Source: Streptomyces venezuelae ATCC 10712
GTDB lineage: Bacteria > Actinomycetota > Actinomycetes > Streptomycetales > Streptomycetaceae
Direction: 5' to 3'
DNA length: 64,000 nucleotides
Assembly (NCBI RefSeq): GCF_008639165.1
Contig: NZ_CP029197.1
Location: 2,046,001 to 2,110,000 of the forward strand
Part shown: one piece after another, positions 49,706-62,686 of the stretch
Position numbering within the stretch: the stretch's first letter is position 1
How the letters are laid out: every line of letters starts with the position of its first letter
Notes under the pieces: generated by a model
Told to the model about the DNA's origin: nothing
Seen by the model: the letters and a program-made list of their open reading frames with translations, nothing else
Databases searched by the model: none
Translations under genes and position numbers: made by a program

Positions 49706-50506
49706 ATGCCCGCCATCCCCGCCACCTCCGTCGCCAACCTCCGCGATCTCGGCGGCCTGCCGCTCGGCGCCGGGCACTCCGTCCGCCCCGGCCTCGTCCT
49801 GCGGGCCGCCCAGCTCGACCGGCTGGACGCCGCCGAACCGGTCGTGGCCGGCCTCGGCATCCGTACCGTCGTCGACCTCCGTACCGAACACGAGCGCGCC
49901 GAACGGCCCGACCGGCTGCCCACCGGTGCCCGGCTGCTCGTCGCGGACGTCCTCGCCGACCACCTGGCCATCAGCGGACTGCCGCCCGCCGCCCGGCTGA
50001 AGGCGCTGCTGGCCGATCCGGCGCTCGCCGAGGAGCACCTCGGCGGGGGCCAGGTCCGCAAGGCCTTCGCCCGGACCTACCGGACCTTCGTCTCCGGCGA
50101 GGCCGCCCGCGCCGCCTACCGCGCGCTGCTCACCGAGCTGGGCGCGCCGGACGCGGGGCCGCTGCTGTTCCACTGCTCGGCGGGCAAGGACCGGACGGGA
50201 TGGGCGGCGACGGTCGTCCTGACGCTGCTCGGTGCGGACGAGGCGACCGTGCGGGAGGAGTACCTGTCGGTCAACACGGCGGTACGGCAGGCGTTCGCGC
50301 CGATGATCGAGGGGTTCATCACCCAGGGCGGCGACCCCGACCTCGCGCTCGACCTCATCGGTGTCCTGCCGGAGTACCTGGACTCGGCGCTCGACGAGGT
50401 GGCAATCCGGCACGGGTCGATGGAGGCGTACGTACGGGACGGGCTCGGCGTCCCGGACTCGGTGACGGGGCGGATGCGGGAGCGGCTGACGGCGGGGGTG
50501 GGCTGA
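49706..50506 (+). CDS. Tyrosine-protein phosphatase (PtpB-like, Y_phosphatase3)
   Basis: A 266-residue phosphatase. The active-site loop reads H-C-S-A-G-K-D-R-T-G near residues 155-164 (HCx5R, Cys156 nucleophile). The N-terminus has the family signature N-L-R-D-L-G-G-L near residue 11, and T-V-V-D-L-R-T-E-H-E-R lies near 54-64. The C-terminal half is helical. M. tuberculosis PtpB has the same layout. GGAGGAG lies 8-15 bases upstream of ATG 49706. The large repeat-containing protein gene follows after 65 bases. Confidence 0.92.
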   Translation: MPAIPATSVANLRDLGGLPLGAGHSVRPGLVLRAAQLDRLDAAEPVVAGLGIRTVVDLRTEHERAERPDRLPTGARLLVADVLADHLAISGLPPAARLKALLADPALAEEHLGGGQVRKAFARTYRTFVSGEAARAAYRALLTELGAPDAGPLLFHCSAGKDRTGWAATVVLTLLGADEATVREEYLSVNTAVRQAFAPMIEGFITQGGDPDLALDLIGVLPEYLDSALDEVAIRHGSMEAYVRDGLGVPDSVTGRMRERLTAGVG

Positions 50507-50571
50507 GCGGGGGCGGGGCGGGACCCGGCGGGCCGGGGTGACCATCGGAAGAATCGCTCGTTCTGCTGAAC

Positions 50572-53097
50572 GTGAGCACCCAGGATCTCGTTCCCTCGCC
50601 CGTGGGCCCCGTTGACGTCGAGCAGGCCGAGGCCGCGCTCGTCGAGCGCTATCCGCGTCTCGTCCGCATCGCCTATCTCGTGCTGCCGCCGTCGCTCGGC
50701 CGCAACCGCCGGGTGCTGACCGCGCACGCGCTCGTCCAGCGTTCGCTGCCGCGCCGACGGGTGCCGGGGCCCGCCGTGCCGCAGCCGCGGGCGGCCGAGG
50801 ACGCGGTCGATCCCGGTTACGCGTACGTACGGGGTGAGGTGCTGCGGCAGGCGCTCGTCGCGGGGCTGCCGCTGCGGCGCCTCGCGCTGCCGCGCCGGGC
50901 GCAGTTCCCGCCGCTGCTTCCGCACGTGTGGGGGCTGCGGCTGTTCCCCCGGGTGGGCGGGGCCGACGAACTCGCCCTGGACCAGCGGCTGTCCCGGCTC
51001 TCGGGGCCGGGCCGCGCGGCCTACGTCCTGCGCGGCCTGGAGCGCCAGGGCGACCCGGAGGTCCTGCGGGTGCTCGCCGCGGCGGGCGTGGAGGACCCGG
51101 AGTCGGCCCTGGCGGAGGCGGACGCGGTGGACGCGGTGGACGCCCCCGAGACCCGGCGCGCCCCCGGCACGCCTACCGACCACCCGGAGCGGGTCGGCGA
51201 ACAGCCGGGCCCCGGCGACCGGGGCCCCACGCCCGGCCCGACCGGCACGGGGACCGCAACCGGGCCATCCGCCCTCGGCGCCGGCGCCGGCGCGGGCCGC
51301 CCCGGCGGCCACGGCACCGGCGGCGGTGCCGGCCGCCCGGCGGACGGCACCGGATCGGAAGGCGGCGAGGCCGAAGCCGGGCCTGGGGCCCGAGGCGGTG
51401 GGCGGACGGCGGCCGGGCCAGCCGCCGGTGGCGGCCCCGGTCGGCCGGGGGCCGGGGACCCGGCCGGGGTCGGCGGCGGTTGGCCGGAGGCCGGGCCGTC
51501 GGCCGGTGGCGGCGGTGGACGGTCAGGGGCCGGGGACCCGGCCGGGGTCGGCCGTGGGCGGCCGGGGGCCGGGCCAGCGGCCGGCGGCGGCGCCGGCCGG
51601 CCGGGGGCCGGGGACCCGGCCGGGGTCGGCCGCGGGCGGCCGGAGGCCGGGCCAACGGCCGGTGGCAGCGCCGGGCGGCCGGGAACCGGGGACCCGGCCG
51701 GGGTCGGCGGCTCGCGGGCCGGGGTGTTCGATCCGGGGCTGCGGCGTAGTGGGGTCGCCTTGCTCGAGTCGGATGAGTTTGATCCTTGTGCTCTGCAGGC
51801 GCGGCCCACCGATCTCGTGCGGCGGCGGCAGCACGTGCGGGCCGTGGTCGTCGGGGTCGTCGCGCTGCTCGTGTGCGGGGCGCTGCTCGGGCTGCCCGGG
51901 GACGGGTGGGGCAGAAACGGTGCTGCCGCGCCCTCGTACGCGCGTAACCCGGCCGCCGAGGCCGCTCTCGACCCCGCCGCGCTCAAGCGGGTGCCCCCGG
52001 CCGTCTGGCCGGTCTCCACCCGGCAGGACTTCTCCGTGTGGCCCGCGCGCGGCGGGCTCACCGGCGACCGCGCGCTGCTGCGGCGGGCGCTCGCCGTGTG
52101 GGCGCGGCCGGGGACGTCCGTGCACTCGTCCGCCACGCCCGGGACGCCCGTGGGCCCGCCGATGGGGCCGCCGCAGCTGCTCTTCGCCGGGGTGGTCGAC
52201 GGGGCCCGGGTGGTGCTCCTGCACGACGGGCTGCGGGCCGTCCGGTACGCGGAGCCGGTCGAGGGGACGGCGGGCACGGCGCTGGACTTCGCGCGGACCG
52301 ACGGGGCGGACACGGTCGGCTCGGCGGCCCTCGTCGTCTCCCGCGCGGCGGGCAACGTCCGCTACCTGACGGCCCCTTGGGTGAAGGAGACGGTGGTACG
52401 GGACCTCCTCGTACCCGGCAAGGCCCCGCTGCCGCTGCCCCGTGACGCCGCCGGGGTGACCGAGCCGATGACGAGCCCCGCCTTGGCGCAGGGCTGTACC
52501 CGCTGGAACACCCTTGAGGTGGTGGACGGTTCGGGGCGGCGGCTGCTCACCGATCTCGGCGAGCTGACCCCGGCGAGGCTGCTGTGGGGTCCGCCCGCCG
52601 CCCCGGCCGACGCCACGGGCGCGGAGGCCCGGGGGGCCTGGGCGCGGACCGCGTGCCAGTTGACGGCGGTGCGGGCGCACGGCGTCCGGTCCGTGAACGC
52701 CTGGCGGTTCGCCCGGCAGGCGCTGCCCGAGGGCGCGGGGCACGGCACCTGGCTGTGCACCCGCGCGGAGACCTGGCGGGGTACGGGGAGCCGGGTCCTC
52801 GCCCAGTTCCTGGTCCCGTCGCCCGCCGTGCCCGCCGCGCTGGCGGCCCGTTCGGAGGGTTCGCCCGCGTGCGGGGTGCGGGAGCCCCGGGTCCTGGCGG
52901 GCGTGCTGTGGCAGGCCCCGGGCGGCGGCTGGTACGTCCTCGCCGCGGGCAGTGCGGGGTTCACGGCCCTGGAGGTCTCGGGCGGGGTGAAGGGCCGGTC
53001 CGACGGTCCCGTGCTCGCGGTGCGGGCGGCGGCGGGGGCGCGCGCCGACCTGGGCGGGACCCTGGCGGACGGGACCAGGGTGGGCGCGCTGAGGTGA
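50572..53097 (+). CDS. Large membrane-anchored protein with sigma-like N-terminus and Gly/Pro tandem repeats
   Basis: An 841-residue protein. Residues 20-160 contain E-R-Y-P-R-L-V-R-I-A-Y-L-V-L, A-H-A-L-V-Q-R-S-L-P and later L-S-R-L-S-G-P-G-R-A-A-Y-V-L-R-G-L-E-R, which follow the pattern of ECF sigma region 2 and region 4 helices but with motifs degraded. Residues 190-385 are a disordered Gly/Pro/Ala linker holding a 26-residue repeat. One transmembrane helix lies near 421-441 (V-V-V-G-V-V-A-L-L-V-C-G-A-L-L). The remaining 400 residues are predicted outside the cell. No family is recognised. GTG 50572 is used. Confidence 0.7.
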   Translation: MSTQDLVPSPVGPVDVEQAEAALVERYPRLVRIAYLVLPPSLGRNRRVLTAHALVQRSLPRRRVPGPAVPQPRAAEDAVDPGYAYVRGEVLRQALVAGLPLRRLALPRRAQFPPLLPHVWGLRLFPRVGGADELALDQRLSRLSGPGRAAYVLRGLERQGDPEVLRVLAAAGVEDPESALAEADAVDAVDAPETRRAPGTPTDHPERVGEQPGPGDRGPTPGPTGTGTATGPSALGAGAGAGRPGGHGTGGGAGRPADGTGSEGGEAEAGPGARGGGRTAAGPAAGGGPGRPGAGDPAGVGGGWPEAGPSAGGGGGRSGAGDPAGVGRGRPGAGPAAGGGAGRPGAGDPAGVGRGRPEAGPTAGGSAGRPGTGDPAGVGGSRAGVFDPGLRRSGVALLESDEFDPCALQARPTDLVRRRQHVRAVVVGVVALLVCGALLGLPGDGWGRNGAAAPSYARNPAAEAALDPAALKRVPPAVWPVSTRQDFSVWPARGGLTGDRALLRRALAVWARPGTSVHSSATPGTPVGPPMGPPQLLFAGVVDGARVVLLHDGLRAVRYAEPVEGTAGTALDFARTDGADTVGSAALVVSRAAGNVRYLTAPWVKETVVRDLLVPGKAPLPLPRDAAGVTEPMTSPALAQGCTRWNTLEVVDGSGRRLLTDLGELTPARLLWGPPAAPADATGAEARGAWARTACQLTAVRAHGVRSVNAWRFARQALPEGAGHGTWLCTRAETWRGTGSRVLAQFLVPSPAVPAALAARSEGSPACGVREPRVLAGVLWQAPGGGWYVLAAGSAGFTALEVSGGVKGRSDGPVLAVRAAAGARADLGGTLADGTRVGALR
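51424..51714 (+). repeat. 78-bp in-frame tandem repeats (3.7 units)
   Basis: Units begin at 51424, 51502, 51580 and 51658 (last partial). Each encodes 26 residues with the core G-A-G-D-P-A-G-V-G. The word GCCGGGGACCCGGCC (first base varies) recurs at 51451, 51529, 51607 and 51685, exactly 78 bp apart. The repeats fall inside the linker of the large membrane-anchored protein. Confidence 0.9.
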
Positions 53098-53235
53098 GCC
53101 CGGGCGGCGGCGAGGGGGCGGCGGGCGGTCGGCGGGCCCCCGCCGCCCGCCGCCCGCCGCGCTCGCCCGTCGTGGCGCCAAAAAGACGGTGCACAGGCCT
53201 GTTGTCACCGCCTTACCCCTCAGTACATTGACGCC
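53098..53235. other. Intergenic region with GC-rich inverted repeat upstream of the di-iron protein gene
   Basis: The left half is a GGCGGGCGG / CCGCCCGCC-rich stretch that can form a bulged stem after the 841-residue gene. The right half is less GC-rich (GGCGCCAAAAAGACGGTGCACAGGCC...CAGTACATTGAC) and probably contains the promoter of the next gene. No gene is seen. Confidence 0.4.
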
Positions 53236-54120
53236 ATGTCTAATACGCAGCCTGCACCGGTGGCGTCGGAGCACGTCGAGCTCAAGGCCCGCAAGGTCTC
53301 CTTCGACTGGGAGGAGACCCCGCTCCACTGGGTGCCCGGCGATCCCTTCACCACGCACACCATCAACGTGCTGCACCTGCTGCTCCCGGCCGGCGAACGC
53401 TGGTTCGTGCACGTCTACCAGCAGGCGCTGCCGTACATCACCGACGACCGGCTGCGCGCGGACGTCATCGGCTTCATCGGCCAGGAGGCCATCCACTCCC
53501 AGGCCCACGACGACGTCCTGCCCCACCTCCGGGAGCAGGGCCTCGACCCCACCCCGTACACCGCGCAGGTCGACTGGTTCTTCGAGAAGCTCCTCGGCGA
53601 CCGGACCCTGCCGCCGGGCCGGCCGCGCCGCTGGTGGCTGCTGGAGCGGGTCGCGCTGATCGCCGCGATCGAGCACTACACCGCCTTCCTCGGCAACTGG
53701 GTGCTCAACGCCGACGAGCTGGACCGGGTCGGCGCCGATCCGACCATGCTCGACCTGCTGCGCTGGCACGGCGCGGAGGAGGTCGAGCACCGCTCGGTCG
53801 CCTTCGAGCTGTTCATGCACCTCGACGGCGGCTACCGGCGCCGCGCCCGCACCTGGGCCCTCGCCTTCTCCGCGCTGGTCTTCCTCTGGCAGCGGGGCGT
53901 CCGCTTCTTCATGGAGAACGACCCGACGCTCCTCGAACGCAAGGCGTCGTTCGGCCAGTTCGTCCGCAAGGGCCGCCAGGGCGTGCTGCCCTCCACCCCG
54001 GACATGCTGCGCTCGATACCCCGCTACCTCAGCCGCGCCTACCACCCCTCCCAGGAGGGCGACACGGCGCAGGCGATGGCCTATCTGGCCTCCTCCCCCG
54101 GCGCCAACGGAGGCCGCTGA
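53236..54120 (+). CDS. Metal-dependent hydrolase family (PF10118) with ferritin-like di-iron motifs
   Basis: A 294-residue soluble protein. Metal-ligand-like helices are visible: F-I-G-Q-E-A-I-H-S-Q-A-H near residues 78-90, A-I-E-H-Y-T-A near 141-147 and W-H-G-A-E-E-V-E-H-R-S near 175-185. Three Glu/His pairs of this type are the ferritin-like carboxylate-bridged di-iron pattern. The named Pfam family is called metal-dependent hydrolase, but the motifs suit an oxygenase or hydroxylase. The next gene is a 2Fe-2S reductase whose start overlaps this stop by one base (TGATG), which supports an electron-fed di-iron oxygenase. ATG 53236 is used. Confidence 0.85.
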   Translation: MSNTQPAPVASEHVELKARKVSFDWEETPLHWVPGDPFTTHTINVLHLLLPAGERWFVHVYQQALPYITDDRLRADVIGFIGQEAIHSQAHDDVLPHLREQGLDPTPYTAQVDWFFEKLLGDRTLPPGRPRRWWLLERVALIAAIEHYTAFLGNWVLNADELDRVGADPTMLDLLRWHGAEEVEHRSVAFELFMHLDGGYRRRARTWALAFSALVFLWQRGVRFFMENDPTLLERKASFGQFVRKGRQGVLPSTPDMLRSIPRYLSRAYHPSQEGDTAQAMAYLASSPGANGGR

Positions 54121-55187
54121 TGCCCCGGTTCACCACCGTCGCCCTCGTCGCCGGGGCCGCGCTGCTGGTCCGCCGGGCCGTCCGCAGCCGGATGACCACG
54201 GCCCCGCTGTGGCCGATGCCCGCCCTCGACGAGCCCGTCTCCGGCTACGGCCGGGGCAGCACCGTCCCCCGCAAGGTCCGCGTCGCCTCGCGTACGACAC
54301 CCGCCGAGGGGGTCGTCGAACTGCGCCTGGAGGGGCGCGGGTTGCCCGCCTGGCAGCCCGGCGCGCACATCGACCTCGTGCTGCCCTCCGGGCTCGTGCG
54401 GCAGTACTCGCTCTGCGGCGACCCGGCCGACCCCACCGCGTACACCGTCGCGACCCGGCTGATCGGGGCCGGGCAGGGCGGCCGGGGCGGCTCGCGCGAG
54501 GTCCACGAACAGCTCCACGAGGGCGTGGAGATCGAGATCCGGGGCCCGCGCAACCGCTTCCCGCTGGCCGAGGCCCCCGCGTACGTCTTCGTCGCCGGCG
54601 GCATCGGCGTCACCCCGGTCCTGCCGATGCTGCGGGCCGCCGAGGCCGCCGGGGCCGACTGGCGGCTGGTGTACTGCGGCCGGAGCCGGGCCACCATGCC
54701 GTATCTGGCGGAGATCGAGGCGCTCGGCCGGGCCGCCGACCGGGTGACCGTGGTCGCCGAGGACGAGTCGGGCCACCCCGACCTGGGGTTCCTCGCCGAC
54801 GTGCCGGCCGAGACCCTCGTCTACTGCTGCGGCCCCGACGGGCTGATGGACGCCGTGGCGGCGGCGCTGCCGACGGGCCGGACCCCGCGCCTCGAACGCT
54901 TCTCGGCGGCGGCGACGACCGGCGGCACGGCCTTCGAGGTCGAACTGCGCCGCTCCGGGCGTACGGTGCGGGTGGCCGCCGACCAGTCGGTCCTCGCGGC
55001 GGTCCGCGAGGAGGTCCCGGGCCTGATGTACTCCTGCCGGCAGGGCTTCTGCGGAACCTGCCGGCAGCGGGTCCTGGAGGGCGAGGTCGACCACCGGGAC
55101 GAGCTGCTCACCGAGGCCGAGCGGAGCGACTCGATGCTGATCTGCGTCTCGCGTTGCGCGGGGAAGCGGCTCGTCCTGGACCTGTGA
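54120..55187 (+). CDS. PDR/VanB-type flavin and 2Fe-2S ferredoxin reductase
   Basis: A 355-residue reductase. An N-terminal hydrophobic helix (about residues 5-20) may anchor it. The FMN/FAD domain includes R-Q-Y-S-L-C-G near residue 96, the NAD-binding part has A-G-G-I-G-V-T-P near 160-167, and C-G-P-D-G-L-M near 240. The C-terminal plant-type ferredoxin holds C-R-Q-G-F-C-G-T-C near 305-313 plus a later Cys (I-C-V-S-R-C). This is the electron-delivery arrangement of class IA-type oxygenase reductases. It is cotranscribed with the di-iron gene, with which it overlaps by one base. Confidence 0.92.
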   Translation: MPRFTTVALVAGAALLVRRAVRSRMTTAPLWPMPALDEPVSGYGRGSTVPRKVRVASRTTPAEGVVELRLEGRGLPAWQPGAHIDLVLPSGLVRQYSLCGDPADPTAYTVATRLIGAGQGGRGGSREVHEQLHEGVEIEIRGPRNRFPLAEAPAYVFVAGGIGVTPVLPMLRAAEAAGADWRLVYCGRSRATMPYLAEIEALGRAADRVTVVAEDESGHPDLGFLADVPAETLVYCCGPDGLMDAVAAALPTGRTPRLERFSAAATTGGTAFEVELRRSGRTVRVAADQSVLAAVREEVPGLMYSCRQGFCGTCRQRVLEGEVDHRDELLTEAERSDSMLICVSRCAGKRLVLDL

Positions 55188-55208
55188 GCGGCCTGGGCGC
55201 CGTGAGCG

Positions 55209-55655
55209 CTACGGCAGGACGAGCCAGTCGAGGGCGAGCGCGCCGAGGAGGCCCGCCACGAGCAGCCAGGTGCCGAGCCGCGTACGGCCGTTGCGGGACA
55301 GCTCGATCACGACCCCGCAGAGGATCATGGCGAGCCCGTAGACGCCGACGACCAGGACCGAGGTCCGGCTCGCGAGGCGGATCACCAGGACGACGGCCAT
55401 CGCCACGAGCAGGACGGAGGCGACGGCGACCCGCAGCCGCCGCGCCTGCTTGGGCGTGAGCCCGTCCTGCTCGTCCAGCTCGTCCAGCTCGTCCTGCCCG
55501 GCCGGCCCGTCCCCCTCGTCGGCGGCCTCCGCAGCCTCGGCGGCGTCCGCGGCCCGCGCGGCCTCGGGGGTCTCTTCGCGTACGTCGTCGGCCTCTTCGG
55601 CCACAGGGGCCTCCGGGGCCTTGGTGGCCGGGGTGTCGCGGTCGGAAGCGCTCAT
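55209..55655 (-). CDS. Membrane protein (DUF3017-like) with acidic N-terminus
   Basis: A 148-residue protein. Residues 1-65 are strongly acidic and Ala/Glu/Asp-rich with a D-E-L-D-E-L-D-E-Q-D run. Residues 67-75 are basic (L-T-P-K-Q-A-R-R-L-R), followed by three transmembrane helices (about 75-92, 97-115 and 125-145). The helical part ends D-W-L-V-L-P. This resembles the DUF3017 family of actinobacteria; function unknown. It is divergent from the TetR gene, 37 bp away, and convergent with the reductase gene. Confidence 0.75.
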   Translation of the reverse strand: MSASDRDTPATKAPEAPVAEEADDVREETPEAARAADAAEAAEAADEGDGPAGQDELDELDEQDGLTPKQARRLRVAVASVLLVAMAVVLVIRLASRTSVLVVGVYGLAMILCGVVIELSRNGRTRLGTWLLVAGLLGALALDWLVLP

Positions 55656-55692
55656 GGGGCAGGAGCGTATCCGACCCCGTTAGGCTGTTCGT

Positions 55693-56427
55693 ATGACGAC
55701 CGGGGTGCGCCGCAGGATGGGCGTCGAGGAGCGCAAGCAGCAGCTGATCGGGGTGGCTCTCGAACTCTTCAGCCACCGCTCTCCCGACGAGGTCTCCATC
55801 GACGAGATCGCCGCGGCCGCGGGGATCTCGCGGCCGCTGGTCTACCACTACTTCCCCGGCAAGCAGAGCCTGTACGAAGCGGCGCTGCGACGGGCCGCCG
55901 ACGAGTTGGCGGCCCGGTTCGTGGAGCCGCCGCAGGGGCCGCTCGGGGCGCGGCTGTTGCGGGTGATGGGCCGGTTCTTCGACTTCGTGGACGACCACGG
56001 GCCGGGTTTCGCGGCGCTGATGCGGGGCGGGCCCGCCGTGGGTTCGTCCACGACGAACGCGATGATCGACGAGGTGCGGCACGCCGCGTACGTGCAGATC
56101 CTCGCCCATCTCGGGGTCGCGGAGCCGTCCGCCCGGCTGGAGTTGGTCGTCCGTTCCTGGGTGTCGCTCGCCGAGTCGACGGCGCTGATCTGGCTGGACG
56201 GGCGCCGGGTGCCGCGCGCGGAGCTGGAGTTGCAGCTGGTGCACGACTTCGCGGCGCTGGCGGCGGTGAGTGCCGCGTACGACGCGGACATGGCGGAGAT
56301 CCTGGTCGGGCTGCTCGCGGACGAGCCGGCCGACGGCCCCTTCGGGGACCTGGTGGCCCGGCTCGTCGCGCTGGTGCCCGTGGCCTCGCCGGAGGCGCCC
56401 TCCGTGCCCGGTCAGCGCTTGCGGTAG
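55693..56427 (+). CDS. TetR-family transcriptional regulator
   Basis: A 244-residue regulator. The helix-turn-helix at about residues 12-60 reads R-K-Q-Q-L-I-G-V-A-L-E-L-F, then V-S-I-D-E-I-A-A-A-A-G-I-S-R-P-L-V-Y-H-Y-F-P-G-K. The ligand domain spans 75-225 and contains V-R-S-W-V-S-L-A-E-S. It lies close to the di-iron/reductase pair and to the DUF3017-like gene, so either may be its target. Its 3' end overlaps the CHMI-like gene by 16 bases on the opposite strand. Confidence 0.92.
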   Translation: MTTGVRRRMGVEERKQQLIGVALELFSHRSPDEVSIDEIAAAAGISRPLVYHYFPGKQSLYEAALRRAADELAARFVEPPQGPLGARLLRVMGRFFDFVDDHGPGFAALMRGGPAVGSSTTNAMIDEVRHAAYVQILAHLGVAEPSARLELVVRSWVSLAESTALIWLDGRRVPRAELELQLVHDFAALAAVSAAYDADMAEILVGLLADEPADGPFGDLVARLVALVPVASPEAPSVPGQRLR

Positions 56428-56744
56428 GACGGCTCGAGGTCCCGGATCTCGACGGACAGCCGTACGTTCTCCGGTGCCTTGAGGAACTCCGGCAGCAGGT
56501 CGAGGACGGCCTGGGAAAGGCGCGCCTTGAGCTCGTCGGCGCGGCCGGCCAGGAGCGCGATCTCGACGTGGACGAGGGCGTCCTCGGTCGTTCCGTCCCC
56601 GACGACCGTCTCCGCTGCCTCGCGGAACCGTGTCTTGCAGGCGTCGAGGGTGGTGTCGACCGTCTTCACGACGAGCGGGTGCAGGGCGAGCGCGAAGCCG
56701 CGCCGGTCGAGGGGCGCGGAGTGGTCGACGGTGATCTGCGGCAT
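56412..56744 (-). CDS. 5-carboxymethyl-2-hydroxymuconate delta-isomerase-like protein (tautomerase superfamily)
   Basis: A 110-residue protein that begins M-P-Q-I-T-V-D-H-S, so Pro is exposed after Met removal as in the tautomerase superfamily. H-V-E-I-A-L-L-A-G-R near residue 59 and the later S-V-E-I-R-D-L near residue 98 match the CHMI family. CHMI acts in homoprotocatechuate degradation, but no other genes of that pathway are here, so the real substrate is uncertain. It overlaps the TetR gene at its 3' end and is divergent from the GNAT gene. Confidence 0.85.
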   Translation of the reverse strand: MPQITVDHSAPLDRRGFALALHPLVVKTVDTTLDACKTRFREAAETVVGDGTTEDALVHVEIALLAGRADELKARLSQAVLDLLPEFLKAPENVRLSVEIRDLEPSYRKR

Positions 56745-56796
56745 GGGTTCGCTCCCGGTGGTGAAGGCGTCTGGCCACACCCTTACGGTGATCTCC

Positions 56797-57315
56797 ATGA
56801 CGGCACAAGTGACCTTCCGGCAGGCGGACGAGCGGGACCTGGACCTGCTGGCGGGAATGTACGACGGCGCGGCCCGGTGGATGCTGCGGAACGGGATCGA
56901 CCAGTGGAAGCCCGGCGGGAAGCCCGTCTCGCACTTCCGCGCCCGCGTCGCCGCCGGGGAGGTGTGGCTGGCCACTCGGGACGGTGCGGCCGTGGGGGCG
57001 TACGAACTGTGGTGGGAGGACGAGCAGGCGTGGGGGCCGCAGCCGCCGGTCGCCGGGTACGTGCACCGGCTGATGACCGACCGGGCGTCCGCGCCGAGCG
57101 GGACGGGGCGGGCGCTGCTCGCGCACGCGGAGGGGCGCATCGCGGCCGGGGGCCGGTCGGTGGCGCGGCTGGACTGTCTGTCGAACAATCCGCGGCTCCG
57201 TACGTACTACGAGGCCGCGGGGTACCGTGCCGTCGGCGAGGAGCCGGGGAAGCTCGCCGCCGACGGCACGACGTACGGGGTGGTCCTGATGGAACGGGCG
57301 CTCACCCCTCGGTAG
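56797..57315 (+). CDS. GNAT-family N-acetyltransferase
   Basis: A 172-residue acetyltransferase. It begins M-T-A-Q-V-T-F-R-Q-A-D-E-R-D-L-D. G-T-G-R-A-L-L-A-H-A-E-G near residues 104-115 is the acetyl-CoA loop region, and L-D-C-L-S-N-N-P-R-L-R-T-Y-Y-E-A-A-G-Y near 127-145 is the typical GNAT ending. The substrate is unknown. It ends four bases before the stop of the convergent pullulanase gene. Confidence 0.9.
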   Translation: MTAQVTFRQADERDLDLLAGMYDGAARWMLRNGIDQWKPGGKPVSHFRARVAAGEVWLATRDGAAVGAYELWWEDEQAWGPQPPVAGYVHRLMTDRASAPSGTGRALLAHAEGRIAAGGRSVARLDCLSNNPRLRTYYEAAGYRAVGEEPGKLAADGTTYGVVLMERALTPR

Positions 57316-57318
57316 GCG

Positions 57319-62607
<5,289 letters not shown>

Positions 62608-62647
62608 GGGGGTGCTCCCTGGAGGAGGGACGGGGGTACGGGTGGGA

Positions 62648-62670
62648 GGGCCGCCCCGGTGGGGCGGCCC
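62648..62670 (-). terminator. Intrinsic terminator after the alpha-amylase gene
   Basis: GGGCCGCCCC and GGGGCGGCCC form a perfect 10-bp stem with a short loop in the gap between the alpha-amylase stop (62687) and the pullulanase start. It may partly separate the two genes. Confidence 0.65.
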
Positions 62671-62686
62671 TGTCAGGTGCGGGAGG

